Positions 1 to 11,011 are shown, numbered from the stretch's first letter. The stretch is 64,000 nt of DNA from Margaritifera margaritifera (GCA_029931535.1 JAQPZY010001664.1:1110501-1174500), one strand, 5' to 3'. Notes: generated by a model from the letters alone, not told the origin. Program-made: numbers and translations.

Positions 1-172
1 TGCAGAGTAACACACAGCAAGTGTCGTCGCTTATTGACAATGACAACGATGTCCAGGATATATTTGGTTATTGAATAGCACTGTTTATACTTCAAAATCA
101 CAATAAACAACATATGAAACTTTGAAATCATGCTGATAATTTTTAAATTTTTCAATTGAGCCTTTCTCGGGC

Positions 173-174
<2 letters not shown>

Positions 175-239
<65 letters not shown>
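175..239. repeat. (TA)n microsatellite
   Basis: An uninterrupted TA dinucleotide run of about 65 bases. The flanks at 1-174 and 240-628 are AT-rich and hold no gene or repeat that I recognise. Confidence 0.97.
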
Positions 240-243
<4 letters not shown>

Positions 244-628
244 TGTCTATAATGTCTCATAGCCGCTTGTATTCTTATAATTTTCTTGGCCTGTAGAAAA
301 AAATTAAAGCAATTTATTTTACAAATATTTCTTCTCATCATGTTTGTTATTTGTCATAACAACAATTTTAATAAATAAGACCGTTGTTTGTAGATAACAA
401 CGTGCCCGTTCATTTTTTGTTTTAAATGTTTGGGTGCGAATTAAACTAAATAGAATTATGCTCTGCATATGCTACGCAATTATCGAAGATCGAGCGCCAT
501 TATACTAATGCATTCAGCTGGTGTCCCTAGGCTAAAAAGACTATCTGTGGAAAGCAAGGAACACGTTTATCATTTGGCGACAAATGAATTGATTTCTGCT
601 TTTCAGATGATACGTAATTACCTGACAG

Positions 629-716
<88 letters not shown>
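629..716. repeat. (TA)n-(CA)n compound microsatellite
   Basis: A TA run to about 697 passes directly into CA to 716. The open frames that cross it (469-819 plus and 527-712 minus) are Tyr/Ile/Thr/His runs produced by the microsatellite, not genes. I see nothing in 717-1320. Confidence 0.97.
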
Positions 717-1316
717 CACTATAAGTCTGTTTAAAGAAAGGCTTGGCTTAAATACGACAAAATCGTCAAGCCTTTACCTCATCTATATAAAGCGGTCTGG
801 ATATCACTTGATTTCGTAATCTTAAATCCAATGCATCACACATTAGAACCTGACCACGATTAGCAAACTGCGCGCAAATTTTGTCATGTTCTTATTAAAT
901 CATGTTTACTAGTTTAGTAGGCGCTTAACACTATTAGTGAGAATAGTAAGCGTCTTATTGAGTTAATACTGTTACCAGTCTAATAGAGTTACCTACGAAA
1001 GAAATGAAATACGAACTGGCCAGAACATTCAGAAAATCCGGAATTCTTTTTATATTGTTATTTTTTTGGTCGGAACAAGTTCTAGGGTCGGCAGGCAAAT
1101 AATAGAATAGGTCTGGAAACCAGAAACAAAGCCTTTGTCTCAAGTTGGAAACGTGTTTGCACGTTCTTTTTATCTTTATTTCAACTAGTCTCTCCAAGCT
1201 TACTGCTTGTCTAATGCATAGTACATGCATGTAGTGTAATCGTGATGACTGACCAGTAATTAATATAGACGGGGGGAGGGGGAGGAGGAGACGTAATCTA
1301 TGTTTTTAGTAATACA

Positions 1317-1320
<4 letters not shown>

Positions 1321-1401
<81 letters not shown>
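1321..1401. repeat. (CT)n microsatellite
   Basis: A pure CT run of about 80 bases. The overlapping minus-strand open frame encodes only alternating Arg-Glu across it and is spurious. Confidence 0.97.
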
Positions 1402-1403
<2 letters not shown>

Positions 1404-3308
1404 GAAGAAAAAACGAAAATACAAACTAATTTTAACAAGTGCTGTTCGTGGAAAGTAAAAATTAAATTTTAAGAGAAGTACTAGCCAGCTCTTCAGAGTG
1501 CTTTTGCGACCGATATTATGGTGATGACATTTTAGAAATAGACAAGAGAATACACAGTATCTAAGGGAGAGTGTATTTAGGGAAATTTGACCATGAAAAC
1601 AGTGATAACTGAAGGGAAATTTGACCATAAAAACAGTGACAACAGAAAAAAAAGATTATTTTCACCTATGAAAGTTAAAAATCTACTATAATAATTGAAC
1701 GACAAAAGCACATGATCGTATACGAATTTGAAAGGGATCTCCACTGACTTGATTGCATAAGATCATGCAAGTAACGCAACTGATAATTCTCTCGTTCGAG
1801 TATGAATGTAACCACAAATTATAGATAAAATGTTTATCTATGAGTGAAACTGACTTATGTGATATCCTATTGTGTTTTTGTCAGCAATTAAGAGACAAAT
1901 ACTATTATCCTTAATGTTAAAATCCACAGAGGAGTAACGCTACTGTATTTTCTTCCGGAAATAGACATTTCTTAAGCAAAACTGTCTTATTGCTATGGCG
2001 GATATCATGTGAATCGTAAATCCAATACAGAAACACTCAGATGACCATACAGTCTTTTATTACATCACCTTGGAAACCAGGTTATACAGGAATAATTCGC
2101 CAACAAAGTATATTCTACAACATATCCATAGGTTTCAAATATAAAATCTGTCAGAAGGATCGTTGTTGCCAAATTCACACTTGAAAATCTCAAAGTTTCA
2201 GAAAAGACAGTCAGATACATACAGATTTGAACAATCATAAAACAATAAGAAAACCACCTCAACTTGAAAAGTAGTCCGTTGACCCCCACAGCTAATGGAA
2301 GTAAGAGGGGAAAGCTTTTTTTTACTTTCTTCGTTTTGTACATGAATCGCTTGTTCTTGGCAATTATAAATTCCCCTTTAAACGTGAATGTGAGCATCTG
2401 ATGGATTAATAGGGGCCACAGCATGGAAGTATAAGTTATATTAGTGCATGCCATTAATATAAAACGTTTGGAGACTGTGTCTTTTCACCACGCATTTATA
2501 TTCGGGAATATAGCAATTTACAATATCTAGAATGAGGATTGTGCCTTCAGTAATATGATAAACATGTTTTAAGCCCGTTGACTACCGGGGAGATTGGGCT
2601 ACAACTCTATTCAGAAGGCGTATGCTACATTGGTAGACATGTGTACTAAATGTTAAACGTTCTTGAGGTTCTAGGTTCGACGTGAGGTCAGTGCACCTTT
2701 ATATATCTAACTACGCTATTCTGATACAGTTTATATCAAACAATATCTCGATTAGGTTTGTATTATCATCCAACAGTTGTTTTAATAATATTTTATTTGT
2801 TGTTTTACTTTCTATTATTTTCAGACTTCTTAAGATGTCTTAAGGTTCTAGGTGCCGAGCAAGTGGAACCAATGAGACTGGGGACATGCGGAATTTGGCT
2901 CGCAGAAATGGTACACTGTACATATAAAACTCTTCGTTGACTATTTTATCAACAGACCGTTCCTTTACACGACCTTTGCCTCTTATAAGTTCTTTGCCTG
3001 TGATTTTTAGTCTTAATTTTTGTGATTCTGGATACATAGCTTTTATTCTATAGGAAACATAAAATGTTTTCTTGTTACTCCTTCATTTACTGAAGGCTCA
3101 CTTCTTGTCTCTGTTTGATAATGGACCGTAAATGCTGGTCTCACATGGTGGTTTTCTGGCACGTTGAAGAATCCACAACTATCATCTGAGGATTTAAACT
3201 GTTTCATGGCCTCAGTTTTAATATGTCGTTGAGACTGAATACAGTGGACAGCGATTTACTGACAACAAGCAAACCTAACGTAATCATAAAATCATAACAC
3301 TGGCAACG
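1402..3308. other. Anonymous non-coding stretch
   Basis: This stretch holds no recognisable gene. The longest open frame (2065-2454, minus, 129 codons) has a hydrophobic, unpatterned translation with no family resemblance that I can see. A weak B-box-like sequence near 2670 (GGTTCGACGTG) lacks a convincing A-box partner. Confidence 0.5.
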
Positions 3309-4080
3309 ACTGTAGTAGTTAAAGGGGCCGGTATGGGGACCTGTGGGCTAGTATGGAAACTAATGGAAATTTAGCATCAGCGTTTGGGCTAGTGTGAGTA
3401 ACAGTGGAAATTAACATGATGTAGGCCACTATGAGGATGTATAAAAATTTAACAATCGGGGCTGGTATGGGGACCTATGGAAATTTAACATCATAAGCTG
3501 GTATGGAACCCTATGAAAATTGAACATTATGAGCCACAATGGACAAACACAGTAAGAGACGTATTAAAGCAGATGAATGTCAATGAAGGAAGAAAAGCAA
3601 ACGCATATATTAAACACATACATAAGTGAGGATAGTTCTTAAACTCACAATCCGACATACATGACACATACAAAAGGAAGAGGTGGCGGGTCTCTCATAT
3701 ACTTAAACATACTATCCAACACACCATCACACATACAAGTGGAGTGGATAGTTAATATACTTAGACATGATATCCAACACACTGTCACACATACAGAGAG
3801 AAGGGGGTAGCTTACCAAAGATATCATCACATATACAAATGTAAGGGGGTATCAGACATGCTTACATTCAAACACACATACCATATTTGAGGAGGTAGCT
3901 CTACTTTTTGTTTATACAAACACACCATCACACATACACAAAGGGAGGGGGTAAGGTATATTTGTTTTTGTTTTTCATGCACACATACTTTCAGACAATC
4001 AAACAATCACACAAACATTAATAGATGAAGATAAAAATAGAGAAGTCATTGATAATGAATAGTATCCTTTCCTAGAATAC
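3309..4080 (+). repeat. Polinton left terminal inverted repeat
   Basis: This arm matches the reverse complement of 12736-13395 over several blocks. The outer block contains GTATGGGGACCTGTGGGCTA against GAATGGGGACCTATGGGTTA. A middle block contains ACATACATAAGTGAGGATAG against ACATACATAAGTGAAGATAG. The inner block contains GGTATATTTGTTTTTG against GGTATATTTGTTTTTG. Between them, 3655-3970 holds about five irregular sub-repeats that each begin near CACACATACA and include AGGGGGTA. The arms are clearly homologous but much diverged and differ in length, which implies an old insertion. Confidence 0.85.
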
Positions 4081-4614
4081 TGGAGTGGCCTGAAAAGTGC
4101 CGTTGGTTTTTGTGCTGGACCATTGACGCTAACAATAACCATGTCAACTGCACCTCCTTGGTCGGACTTCACAGCACTGACAGCTCTAGTTCCATTTGTC
4201 TCGAGTCCATGTGGTAATTGAGAGGTAGAGCCTAAGTTAGACTAGTCTGCCTCAACATCCAAATCTTCTTCTTGTGGTACCAGTGGCTGCTGCTGCTATT
4301 GTCTTTTCTGTTGCTGCTTCTGTTGTTGTCTTTCTGACTTCTGTTTCCATCTCCTTTTTTAAGGTAAGGCGACTTTCGTTTGTTCTTTCCTCTGTCCAAA
4401 ACAAGAAATAATCACACAAGACGATTTTCTTTTTCAAAATCAGCATGGTAATATTCAGCTGATTCACTAACTCACTAAAGATAATGAAGACTGAAGATTA
4501 GGGCAGTCACTCCTCTTTGTGTACAATGCCTAATTTCTCACTGTGGAAATAAACAACGTACAATGTACAATACATTTAACAGTGAACGCAATTACAGGGG
4601 TGACAACGTGGGTG
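4081..4614. other. Polinton interior between left TIR and first gene
   Basis: No gene recognised. The minus-strand open frame at 4252-4467 is Thr/Ala/Lys-rich and reads from simple CTG/TTG-type repeats, so I do not call it. This space may be where a longer gene was lost. Confidence 0.4.
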
Positions 4615-5315
4615 AGTGAGATGTGGGTTTCAATGTTCCAAGACGGTTTCGTCTTGCAACCGACTTCAACTACGTTATCGGGCTAAAACAAAGAGATAGC
4701 CATAATGATCACGAAAATAACCATTCTACTTTATCATCGTTTCTAGAAGAATTGAGTACCAAACAGGTTAACACATGGGTGAGATGTAATCCAAGACTTC
4801 GCTGATGAAAACAACAGACACAATATTGTCCGAACACCATGGAATCTGATCCTTGTAATCTCACATTATTGAATTGGGTCGAAACAGAATGTCTTTATCA
4901 ATAGTTTGTGATACCGTCTTTAATCGGGGGCAAACAGTACGAATCAAATTAAACCAAATCGTCGTTAGGAAAGATGACAGCCTCACAGTGTTTTCCTAGT
5001 CGACTTTTGTCGTCGGTGTTGATGACATAGGCTCAAACGCCTTGGGGTTTTCGATTGCTGAGTTTATCTTTGTTACAGACTACATGGCTCCATGGGAACG
5101 TGTACGAACTATGTATGATGAGGTAATGAACTTGCCAGGTATTCATTCTAAGACCACCAACAGATTTCACATGTAATGATTTCAAACTTGACTTTTTCTT
5201 TAAACTGGTCAGTCAATTACGTAGAGGTGAAGGGAGGATTCGTGCTCTGATGAAAGAGGACTTCGATGCGTTTCGTCTCAGTGCTAGTCAACGGTGGTTT
5301 AAAATTTTGTAATAA
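4615..5315 (+). pseudogene. Unrecognised plus-strand gene remnant at the left end of the Polinton
   Basis: This is the only plus-strand coding signal in the element, and it converges on the minus-strand gene block. Three open segments follow each other. The first is 4623-4805, starting MGFNVPRRFR. The second, about 4890-5000, contains VFNRGQTVRIKLNQIVVRKD; it continues past a stop into about 5020-5175, which contains SIAEFIFVTDYMAPWERVRT and ends KTTNRFHM. The third, about 5180-5312, contains KLVSQLRRGEGRIRALMKED and ends SQRWFKIL. The middle pieces have a balanced, protein-like composition over about 95 codons with one stop, unlike the surrounding noise. I do not recognise the family. I looked for polymerase B motifs because that gene often sits at one end of Polintons, and saw none. 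Function is unknown. Confidence 0.45.
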
Positions 5316-5319
5316 GTAC

Positions 5320-5575
5320 TTATTTTACTCGTTCGTGGATAAGAATTAAAGCTGCTTCCAGGTAATCCTGCAACTTTTCTCTTTGACTCATCATCAAACA
5401 TTTGTCGTGCTGAACTTGATTAGGATGATCGACATGACATCCATAACTATACTGTATTGTCTGTAGCATGATTCGTTCTGCAATGTGTTTGGCTAAACAT
5501 TTATCTTTATCATGAAAATACTGTTTCTTCTTCTCATACTTCGTTTTCTTTTCCTCTCTCTCCTATACTATAACT
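5320..5575 (-). CDS. Small Polinton-associated protein with GCxVDHPxQ motif
   Basis: A minus-strand open frame of about 80 codons ends at TAA 5320-5322 and has no visible ATG start. It has a Lys/Glu-rich N-terminus, then ERIMLQTIQYSYGCHVDHPN, then QVQHDKCLMM and a helical C-terminus (LQDYLEAALILIHERVK). The Cys/His-rich pattern GC-x-VDHP-x-Q-x3-H-D-x-C-LM resembles a short conserved protein that I associate, from general knowledge, with Polinton-like loci in invertebrates. Its function is not established. It sits directly downstream of the major capsid gene on the same strand, about 75 bp away, consistent with a late structural cassette. The absence of a start may mean an upstream frameshift or N-terminal decay. 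Confidence 0.55.
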
Positions 5576-5648
5576 TTGTGGCAGTGGCTCTTTTGGTTCT
5601 TATTTTTTATTATCTATGTCCATGATTATGTTTACCATTAATTAGCTT

Positions 5649-6945
5649 TTAATAGTCCAGAATAGCTTATCTGTCACTGTTGATTTGAATGGTAATTTTG
5701 AAATCTGCAAACAAGCTGATGTCATGTTTACTGTGTTGTTGAGTGCTTAAGCAAACTGAATGTCCACACGCAGTCGTCCCGATTTTATAGTCTGGAAATA
5801 TTCCTCGTAACTGCCTTGATCTGGTGTAAAATCAATTCCCACTAACTATAACCTCATGCATAGTCATCGTAGGAAATGCCGCGTGTACTGTTGGTACCTC
5901 AATGTCCTGTCACATGCAAGAGAGTAAAGTTAGATCTCAAGTAAATCTTGTGAGTCAAGTTAGGCTCAGAGGGTTTGGTACACAACGTCTGACCATTACG
6001 AGTGATTTGTATCTTGGAGACTTTGTTTTGCAGTCATGGAACTGGTAAGGAACGTTATCAATAGCTCCACTGAGGGCTGCACTGCTGACAATGCCAGTGA
6101 ACAAAAGTTTTGGTAACTCACCCTTTAACGCATGATCCTCGATCTTGGATTGGAGTCCAGCCGCAATGGTAAACATTTAGACTTCCACTCGTTGTATGGG
6201 ATGCTTGGCGTTATTTCTGGTCAGAATCTGACTAATTTTGTTTCCTACTCTATGTAAGACACGTCGCAGTTATAGTCTTTCTGCTTCGATGCTAGTTTTG
6301 AAATCGTCAGCATTAGTCATCAAATGGAAGTCGGTGCTACTTCGACTCAGTCAAAGACCGACATCAACTTCGTGCAACAAAGAATTGTCTTGCAACCACA
6401 TGTCCAAATGCAAAACGATCCAATCAATTCCAAACTGCAGTCTCTTTGATTGTCTCTTGTCCGTCGGTAATCATCTATTAACTCTGCGTCGTTGAACTTG
6501 CCTTGTGTGTCGGGTTTCCACAAGTACGAGGTGCGTACTTTTGGCTTGTTTTCTGTAAGTCAGTAGATTCTCTAGGTATACTCGGTATAAGTAAGTGTCA
6601 ATGCTGCTGCTAACAAATTTGTTGTTCAGGTACAAATCCACTTCACTGAACAGGGAATGCATAAAGTTGTTGATATGATCCGCTACGGCATCTACGTCTG
6701 GATTTGTATTGTCCATTTGTATCACTTTTACACTAAGGTACGAGTAACTGTTATTCAGATCAATGCATTCTTCGGTTTGCCCGTTGATTTCAAACTCGAT
6801 GGGAGCTGTCGTCGCAGAAATTAACACTAGATGATATTCTACCCATTGATACTGTTTGATCATCGTCATCTTGAGTGTCATCGCAAACAAACTATTACAC
6901 CTTGGAACATTAGAACGAATCTTAGTGCAACATCTTTGTTTATTT
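5649..6945 (-). pseudogene. MCP: Polinton major capsid protein (double jelly-roll), broken
   Basis: This gene would build the icosahedral shell of the Polinton particle. The frame at 6983-6471 carries the family's N-terminal signature: QWVEYH, then PIEFEINGQTEECIDLNNSY, then NNFMHSLFSEVDLYLNNKFV and the TYLYRVYLENLLTY segment. The same frame runs on to about 6000 but is cut by four in-frame stops (6471, 6351, 6270 and 6177). Downstream pieces include LDMWLQDNSLLHEVDV and GELPKLLFTGIVSSAALSGA. A frameshift near 6025 leads to KIQITRNGQTLCTKPSEPNL. The C-terminal block near 5752-5840 reads TPDQGSYEEYFQTIKSGRLR, and the end is LDY followed by TAA at 5649. Reconstructed length is about 430 codons, near normal for the family. 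The start is uncertain; coding similarity begins upstream of the Met at 6881. The plus-strand open frames here are shadows. Confidence 0.9.
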
Positions 6946-7375
6946 GTTTGTTGGGGGGGGGGGTAAATATATTTATTAATCAAACATGTCCAAGTCTCTT
7001 TTCTTGCGGTGTCCGTGTTGTTTTAACGTATTTATTCATCCATTTCTGACTTGTCCTTGCTTCTGCAAGAATGTCAGAGCAATTGCTTCAACAGACGTGT
7101 GGTATGTTTTATAGGCGGTCCAAAGAGTGTTTTTCTATCTGAATCAACACATTTTTCCTATTACGCAGTAATGCATGCTTGGGATTCTGTTTGTCGACCA
7201 TCACGTTATGGATGAGTTATTTTCCTTCGGATATAACATGGAATTTCAAAGCTGGCAGTCCATGGTAAACAAAAGATTTCACCATCGGTGCCGCAGTACG
7301 AAAGTGCAATTTGAATATACTTCCGAAAACATGTCTTCGTTGTCGAGCTACTCCTCGATACATTGGATACACGTG
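6946..7375. other. Spacer between capsid genes
   Basis: This spacer separates the penton 3' end from the MCP 5' end. It contains an 11-base G run near 6953. The plus-strand open frame 7175-7684 that begins here is antisense to the penton gene and is not called. Confidence 0.5.
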
Positions 7376-8060
7376 TCACAACTCACTCGAGAATGGTTTG
7401 AGGAAGTGAAGTTTCGCCGTGACGTTTCCATTGGCGAATACAATATTTTGTTTGCGGCCTCCTTTAATACCAATATTCACACTATCAAAATACGATGTAC
7501 TGACGGGAAGATCGTGTGGATGATACGTGATTCCACCTTCATAATAAGCAGCTATCGCAGAAAGCACTTGAAATGGAATGACTCTCAGCAACGGTACAGA
7601 GGTGTTTCCCACCACGTTATACTCGACCACATCGAAGTACATAAACATCAAATCGAGTCATTTAATCAGTTTGATCGGGTATGAAAACTACTTGAAGAAT
7701 CTGCTGTTGTAGTTATTGCTGTTCTTGTTGTTGCTATATTTTTGATAATGGGCTAGGTCCATGATTCCACCCAGAATAGCAAACTAACTTGGAGACAATT
7801 TGATGCACGGCGTTTTCTGCAGTCGAGTAAATCTATTCGTAGACAATGATAGGGTTAATGGTAGTCGATTTGGTGAGTGAGTCGCGATACTGATTGTTGA
7901 ACAGAAACCAATCGTACCATCGAGATGGAGAGCATCAAAATAATATCCCTCAGGAATTCTCATGTCGTACAGTTCAGTTGGGAATAGGATGCCAATGGTA
8001 AATTTTTTTTCGTAAAAGATTTTATTTCTTCAACTGTCATTATACGTGTTCCTCTAGTAT
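7376..8060 (-). pseudogene. Polinton penton (minor capsid) protein, eroded
   Basis: The C-terminal 91 codons (7651-7376) are open and carry the hallmark of the family: MYFDVVEYNVVGNTSVPLLR, then an ITYHPHDLPVS stretch, then SYFDSVNIGIKG and a final NVTAKLHFLKPF. In Polintons this single-jelly-roll protein caps the vertices of the capsid. Further upstream on the same strand a fragment near 7926-7980 reads MRIPEGYYFDALHL, matching the P-x-GYY segment usual in the middle of the protein. The intervening region is broken by stops and frameshifts. The start is not identifiable; the left limit is the stop after SSEL. The gene lies just upstream of MCP on the same strand, the usual pairing. Confidence is high for the C-terminus and modest for the N-terminal extent. 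Confidence 0.8.
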
Positions 8061-8289
8061 TTCTATGAGGTGATTGATTCCCATTGATATTCAACACCTG
8101 GGTAGGATGAATGATTTCTACCAAAACTACTTCCGAATGGACTTCGTGGTCCAGTTCTATGGATTTGGGTAATTACTGGGTAAATAACACAATTTGTTGA
8201 TGGGAAACACATCCAGAGTACTGTCACTGGGTAAAGTCAGATAAAAAAATGATTATTCATATTTCGAAAGTTATCGTCTCCACGGAGTC

Positions 8290-8990
8290 GCCCAATTAAA
8301 AAAAAAAAGAAAGATTACTAACAAATGTTTCAAAAGTTGCCGTGATTGTCGTTGTTGCTGCTGTGATTACTGGGACTGGCGTTGCTGCTACTGCAACTAT
8401 TGTTACAGTTGCATATTTTAACAACGTATTGAAAAGAAGATAGCCAATATAACTCCTCAGTACAATGAACCACACTTGTTTAGCCCCTTGTTGCAAACGT
8501 AATTTTTTGGTAGCAGCTCCAATCACACAATACACCACAGCGATCTGAAAGAAAAAGATGATTTGATTTTTGTGACACGATATCCACACCACACCCATTT
8601 CAGGGCTTGCACTAACTCAAAACCTGTTTTGGAGGTCAGAGGTACCACCAAAACAGATATCGAAAACACATCGACCACACAAAACAAATACTTGTAAACT
8701 CGATTGTACGAAGCCATGTGGGAACAACAATCAAATCGGTTTACCATTGATCATGGATATAGCTACCACAGTTTGACGTCTTGGAAATTTCAGATGAATC
8801 GTTTTGCTTGAACGTTTACGTCGATAGGAACCACTGTGGTACGACATGGAGACATACTCTTACGTTTTGCTCTGGCAGCACGATCCAATGTTTGAATTCC
8901 TCTGTATACAGCAGTACTTGCAGAGTTGTAGTAAATGCTAACCCAAAGTGTATCCATGCTGCTCAATAAGTCAACCAACTTCCGATGCTC
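8290..8990 (-). pseudogene. Polinton retroviral-type (DDE) integrase, frameshifted
   Basis: The integrase would insert the element by cutting and joining DNA ends. The first piece (8978-8790) contains YYNSASTAVYRGIQTLDRAA, matching the YY-P-(A)-F-G-GVQ-LYRAAK region that precedes the catalytic core. The next piece (about 8800-8760) reads FPRRQTVVA in another frame. The third (8747-8523) contains YKYLFCVVDVFSISVLVVPL followed by TSKTGFELVQALK, the conserved core with the second catalytic Asp in VVDVFS. The first catalytic Asp region is garbled (VNRFDCC), and I could not place the third acidic residue with certainty. At least two frameshifts separate the pieces. Sequence downstream to about 8290 stays open on the minus strand but is not clearly integrase. 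The position between the coiled-coil gene and the penton gene is within the Polinton, so a separate retrovirus is unlikely. Confidence 0.82.
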
Positions 8991-9124
8991 ACCTGTTCTT
9001 GTGGAAATTTATGTAGTATTGCTTTGCGTGCAGGACGAGCGATGGGAGTTGACGATGATGACAAACAGGTTGTGATCAGTACTTTTTCACTACTTTCTTC
9101 ACTTTCTTCTTTTTTTGGTTCTGA

Positions 9125-9300
9125 TTAAGATGGCGTCCACGTCAGCATTTCGACCCACTCTTTCATTTCTTGTCGAATCGGTGTTGGTGTCAACGGGGCT
9201 TCAAGACTGGATAAGGATATTTTAGAGGGTAGAGTTTGAAACTCTGCAATCTCTTCTCCCTCTTTCAATGTTTCTCTTCCTCTGGTTCCTCACTTTCTTC
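9125..9300 (-). CDS. Short unassigned open frame between Polinton genes
   Basis: An open minus-strand stretch ends at TAA 9125-9127 with the C-terminus TPIRQEMKEWVEMLTWTPS, preceded by LPSKISLSSLEAPLTPTP. It has no ATG start. It lies between the coiled-coil gene and the integrase. It may be a detached end of the upstream gene or a separate small protein. I do not recognise it. Confidence 0.35.
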
Positions 9301-9324
9301 CAAAGTATGCATGGATTGTAAAAT

Positions 9325-9890
9325 TCAATGATGTTGAATCCATCGCCAACGTTGTGGATTGTCTACTGCATCTTGAAGAAATTTGGTTTCACTCAGCCCA
9401 GAGGAATATTGTTGTCATTGGACAGGTTCAAGATATGGACGGTATCAAATCCACTACATTGGATCCAGGTATCGATTTTCCTTGATACACTAAACGATGC
9501 TGTTCATCATAGGACATGTAAGGATCGTCGTTGAGAACGCGTACAAGGAATACTCTCTCCTTTGCGTTCCTTTGTGTCTACTTTCTACGATTGACCTTCG
9601 TAACGCATTGTCTTTCAAAGAACATTACTGTGGCAATGGTAAAGGCAGTGACCGTAGTGTGGCTGTCGTCGTCACCGCCGTATCTGCTGCTTGTTTTCGT
9701 TCTTCATCCAATTCTTGGGTGATACTGTTTCGTCTACAGCTTTCTGGTGAAATGTTTTAAGACGTTACAACAATTTTCCATACCTCTCCGATTCTTCCGT
9801 TTCTGACAACTCTGTTCGATCCATCAACTCTTGTTGTATGTCAACCATCTCTGTGAGAGTACGATTCGGTGGCAAGAAGGGTATCCGCTG
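9325..9890 (-). pseudogene. Polinton coiled-coil protein with GSNVVDL motif, broken
   Basis: Two conserved pieces lie in order on the minus strand. The N-terminal piece (about 9880-9730) reads LTEMVDIQQELMDRTELSET and continues as a charged helix likely to form a coiled coil, with one in-frame TAA. The C-terminal piece (about 9520-9325) contains DEQHRLVYQGKSIPGSNVVD, then LIPS, then after a frameshift AVDNPQRWRWIQHH and a TGA at 9325. The layout (helical N-terminus, a Y-x-G-x-x-I-P-GSN-x-VDL motif, a terminal NP-x-RW-x-x-I) matches a protein that recurs in invertebrate Polintons. I know it only as a putative minor virion component. The middle, about 9530-9720, is not readable. The plus-strand open frames here are shadows. 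Confidence 0.6.
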
Positions 9891-9996
9891 CTCCTACCAG
9901 AGGTGGAGGTCAGTCTACTGTTTGAATTGGACTAACGTTCATTTTCATCAATCAGTAACGTCAAGTATTGTATCATAGATGTCCTACGAAAATGAA

Positions 9997-10401
9997 CTAT
10001 TCGTTTAATTTCACGCACAAAAGAAAAACACATCTAAAAGAGAACTTTATGATGACTAGAAATTTCTTTTTCACTATGTTCCGAAGAATGTGGCAATGTC
10101 GTCTTAACGCTGCTGCTGTGTCTTCGTCCATGAAACAGTTCATTGCAACACATAAAGCATCGATGATTTCTTTTGGAGCGTTTTGAATTATATGTATTTT
10201 GATAAACGAGGGGTATTTAATTTCTTCCCAGTTTAGAAGCCTTTTTACGACGACAATGAGAATGATGACGACAATGCGCAAGATCTTTGGAAATGACATC
10301 TTGTTAAGGTGACTGAGACAAAAAAATCCAAACGTCTTCTTGTACACAGGGGCTCGTGCCCTCGTGTTGTCGGGATGTCGTACAAGCTTTAAATTGGACA
10401 C
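9997..10401 (-). CDS. PX-like small Polinton protein, copy B
   Basis: This open frame of 134 codons (7 kb downstream of the right TIR's mirror position, on the gene-rich strand) holds a conserved block near its C-terminus: APKEIIDALCVAMNCFMDED followed by LRRHCHILRNIVKKKF. That pattern (a short helix, an acidic turn, then L-R-R-H-x3-L-R-x-I-x-K-K-K) is typical of the small basic PX-type virion protein found in Polintons and adintovirus-like elements. The N-terminal part is hydrophobic (RIVVIILIVVVKRLL) and may be a shifted frame. The true start is probably the internal Met before SFPKIL, which would give about 100 residues. It resembles, but is not identical to, the protein at 11012-11345. 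It is the only gene of the element without an obvious break in its conserved block. Confidence 0.55.
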   Translation of the reverse strand: MSNLKLVRHPDNTRARAPVYKKTFGFFCLSHLNKMSFPKILRIVVIILIVVVKRLLNWEEIKYPSFIKIHIIQNAPKEIIDALCVAMNCFMDEDTAAALRRHCHILRNIVKKKFLVIIKFSFRCVFLLCVKLNE

Positions 10402-11011
10402 TGGACGACCAAAAAACGAAGGAGTTTTAGACGGAATAAATCAAGTGAATTCTTGTTTCGACAGATCGAGTAAACATTGTAACACATAAGTTATCTCTTG
10501 CAATTTTTCTTAGGCTCTGTTACGTTTATTTCGCAGCAGCAGCAGCAAAGCAACCACAGCATAAGAAGAAGACGAAGGACCAGGAGTAGTAGCTTTAGAA
10601 GAGGGTGTCCATTTCGGAGGTGTCTTCAACAGATTGAGAAATACTTTTCTTATATCGGTGAAGAGGATGCTAACCCAGGTGAAGCTGTTCTTATGGAGGA
10701 TGCTGCTTCTGTCGTAACTGTTGATAAGGTGTTCCGTTGTGCATTCTCTCTTTCTTTGAGTCTTCGTTGTCTCCTTTGTTGCTATTTTCTTTTTCTTCTT
10801 TGGTCTTCTTTGTTTTCTGGTGCGATGATTTTTTGTTTGTTTCTGTCATGGCCGTCCTCTTTGTCTTCCTCCTTAGTTTTGTCTTAGATTTTGTTGTTGT
10901 TGTTGTTCTTGTTTTTTTGTTTGTTTTTTTTCTTTATTTTTTTTTTTTGTTTGTTTGTTCTTGTTTTCGTTTTGTTCTGTTTTTTAATTTGATTTGACCT
11001 TTGCTGCCGCA
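10402..11011. other. Low-complexity segment between the two PX-like genes
   Basis: Both strands are open here, so coding cannot be decided. Plus strand 10498-10887 begins with a Gln run and an Arg run (RRRRRTRSSS). Minus strand from about 10800 to TAA at 10510 is also stop-free and basic, ending RNKRNRA. From about 10780 to 10990 the plus strand is almost pure T/G/C with TTTTTGTTTG-type runs. I see no known domain in either translation. Confidence 0.35.

Noticed and set aside
469..819. Open frames across (TA)n, (CT)n, (GA)n and (GT)n tracts here and elsewhere
   Set aside because: Their translations are dipeptide runs created by the microsatellites.
2065..2454. 129-codon minus-strand open frame
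   Set aside because: No domain, no supporting splice or promoter context, and composition like the surrounding AT-rich DNA.
4100..5320. Remnant of Polinton DNA polymerase B on the plus strand
   Set aside because: No exonuclease or polymerase motif, including the DTDS motif, could be read in any frame.
7175..7684. 169-codon plus-strand open frame, one of the longest in the window
   Set aside because: It is antisense to the penton C-terminus, whose minus-strand translation has clear family motifs; the plus-strand translation has none.
8523..8990. Integrase of a separate LTR retrotransposon
   Set aside because: It lies between Polinton genes inside the TIRs on the same strand, has the YY-x-GVQ-LYRAAK-like region typical of Polinton integrases, and has no LTR, protease or reverse transcriptase beside it.
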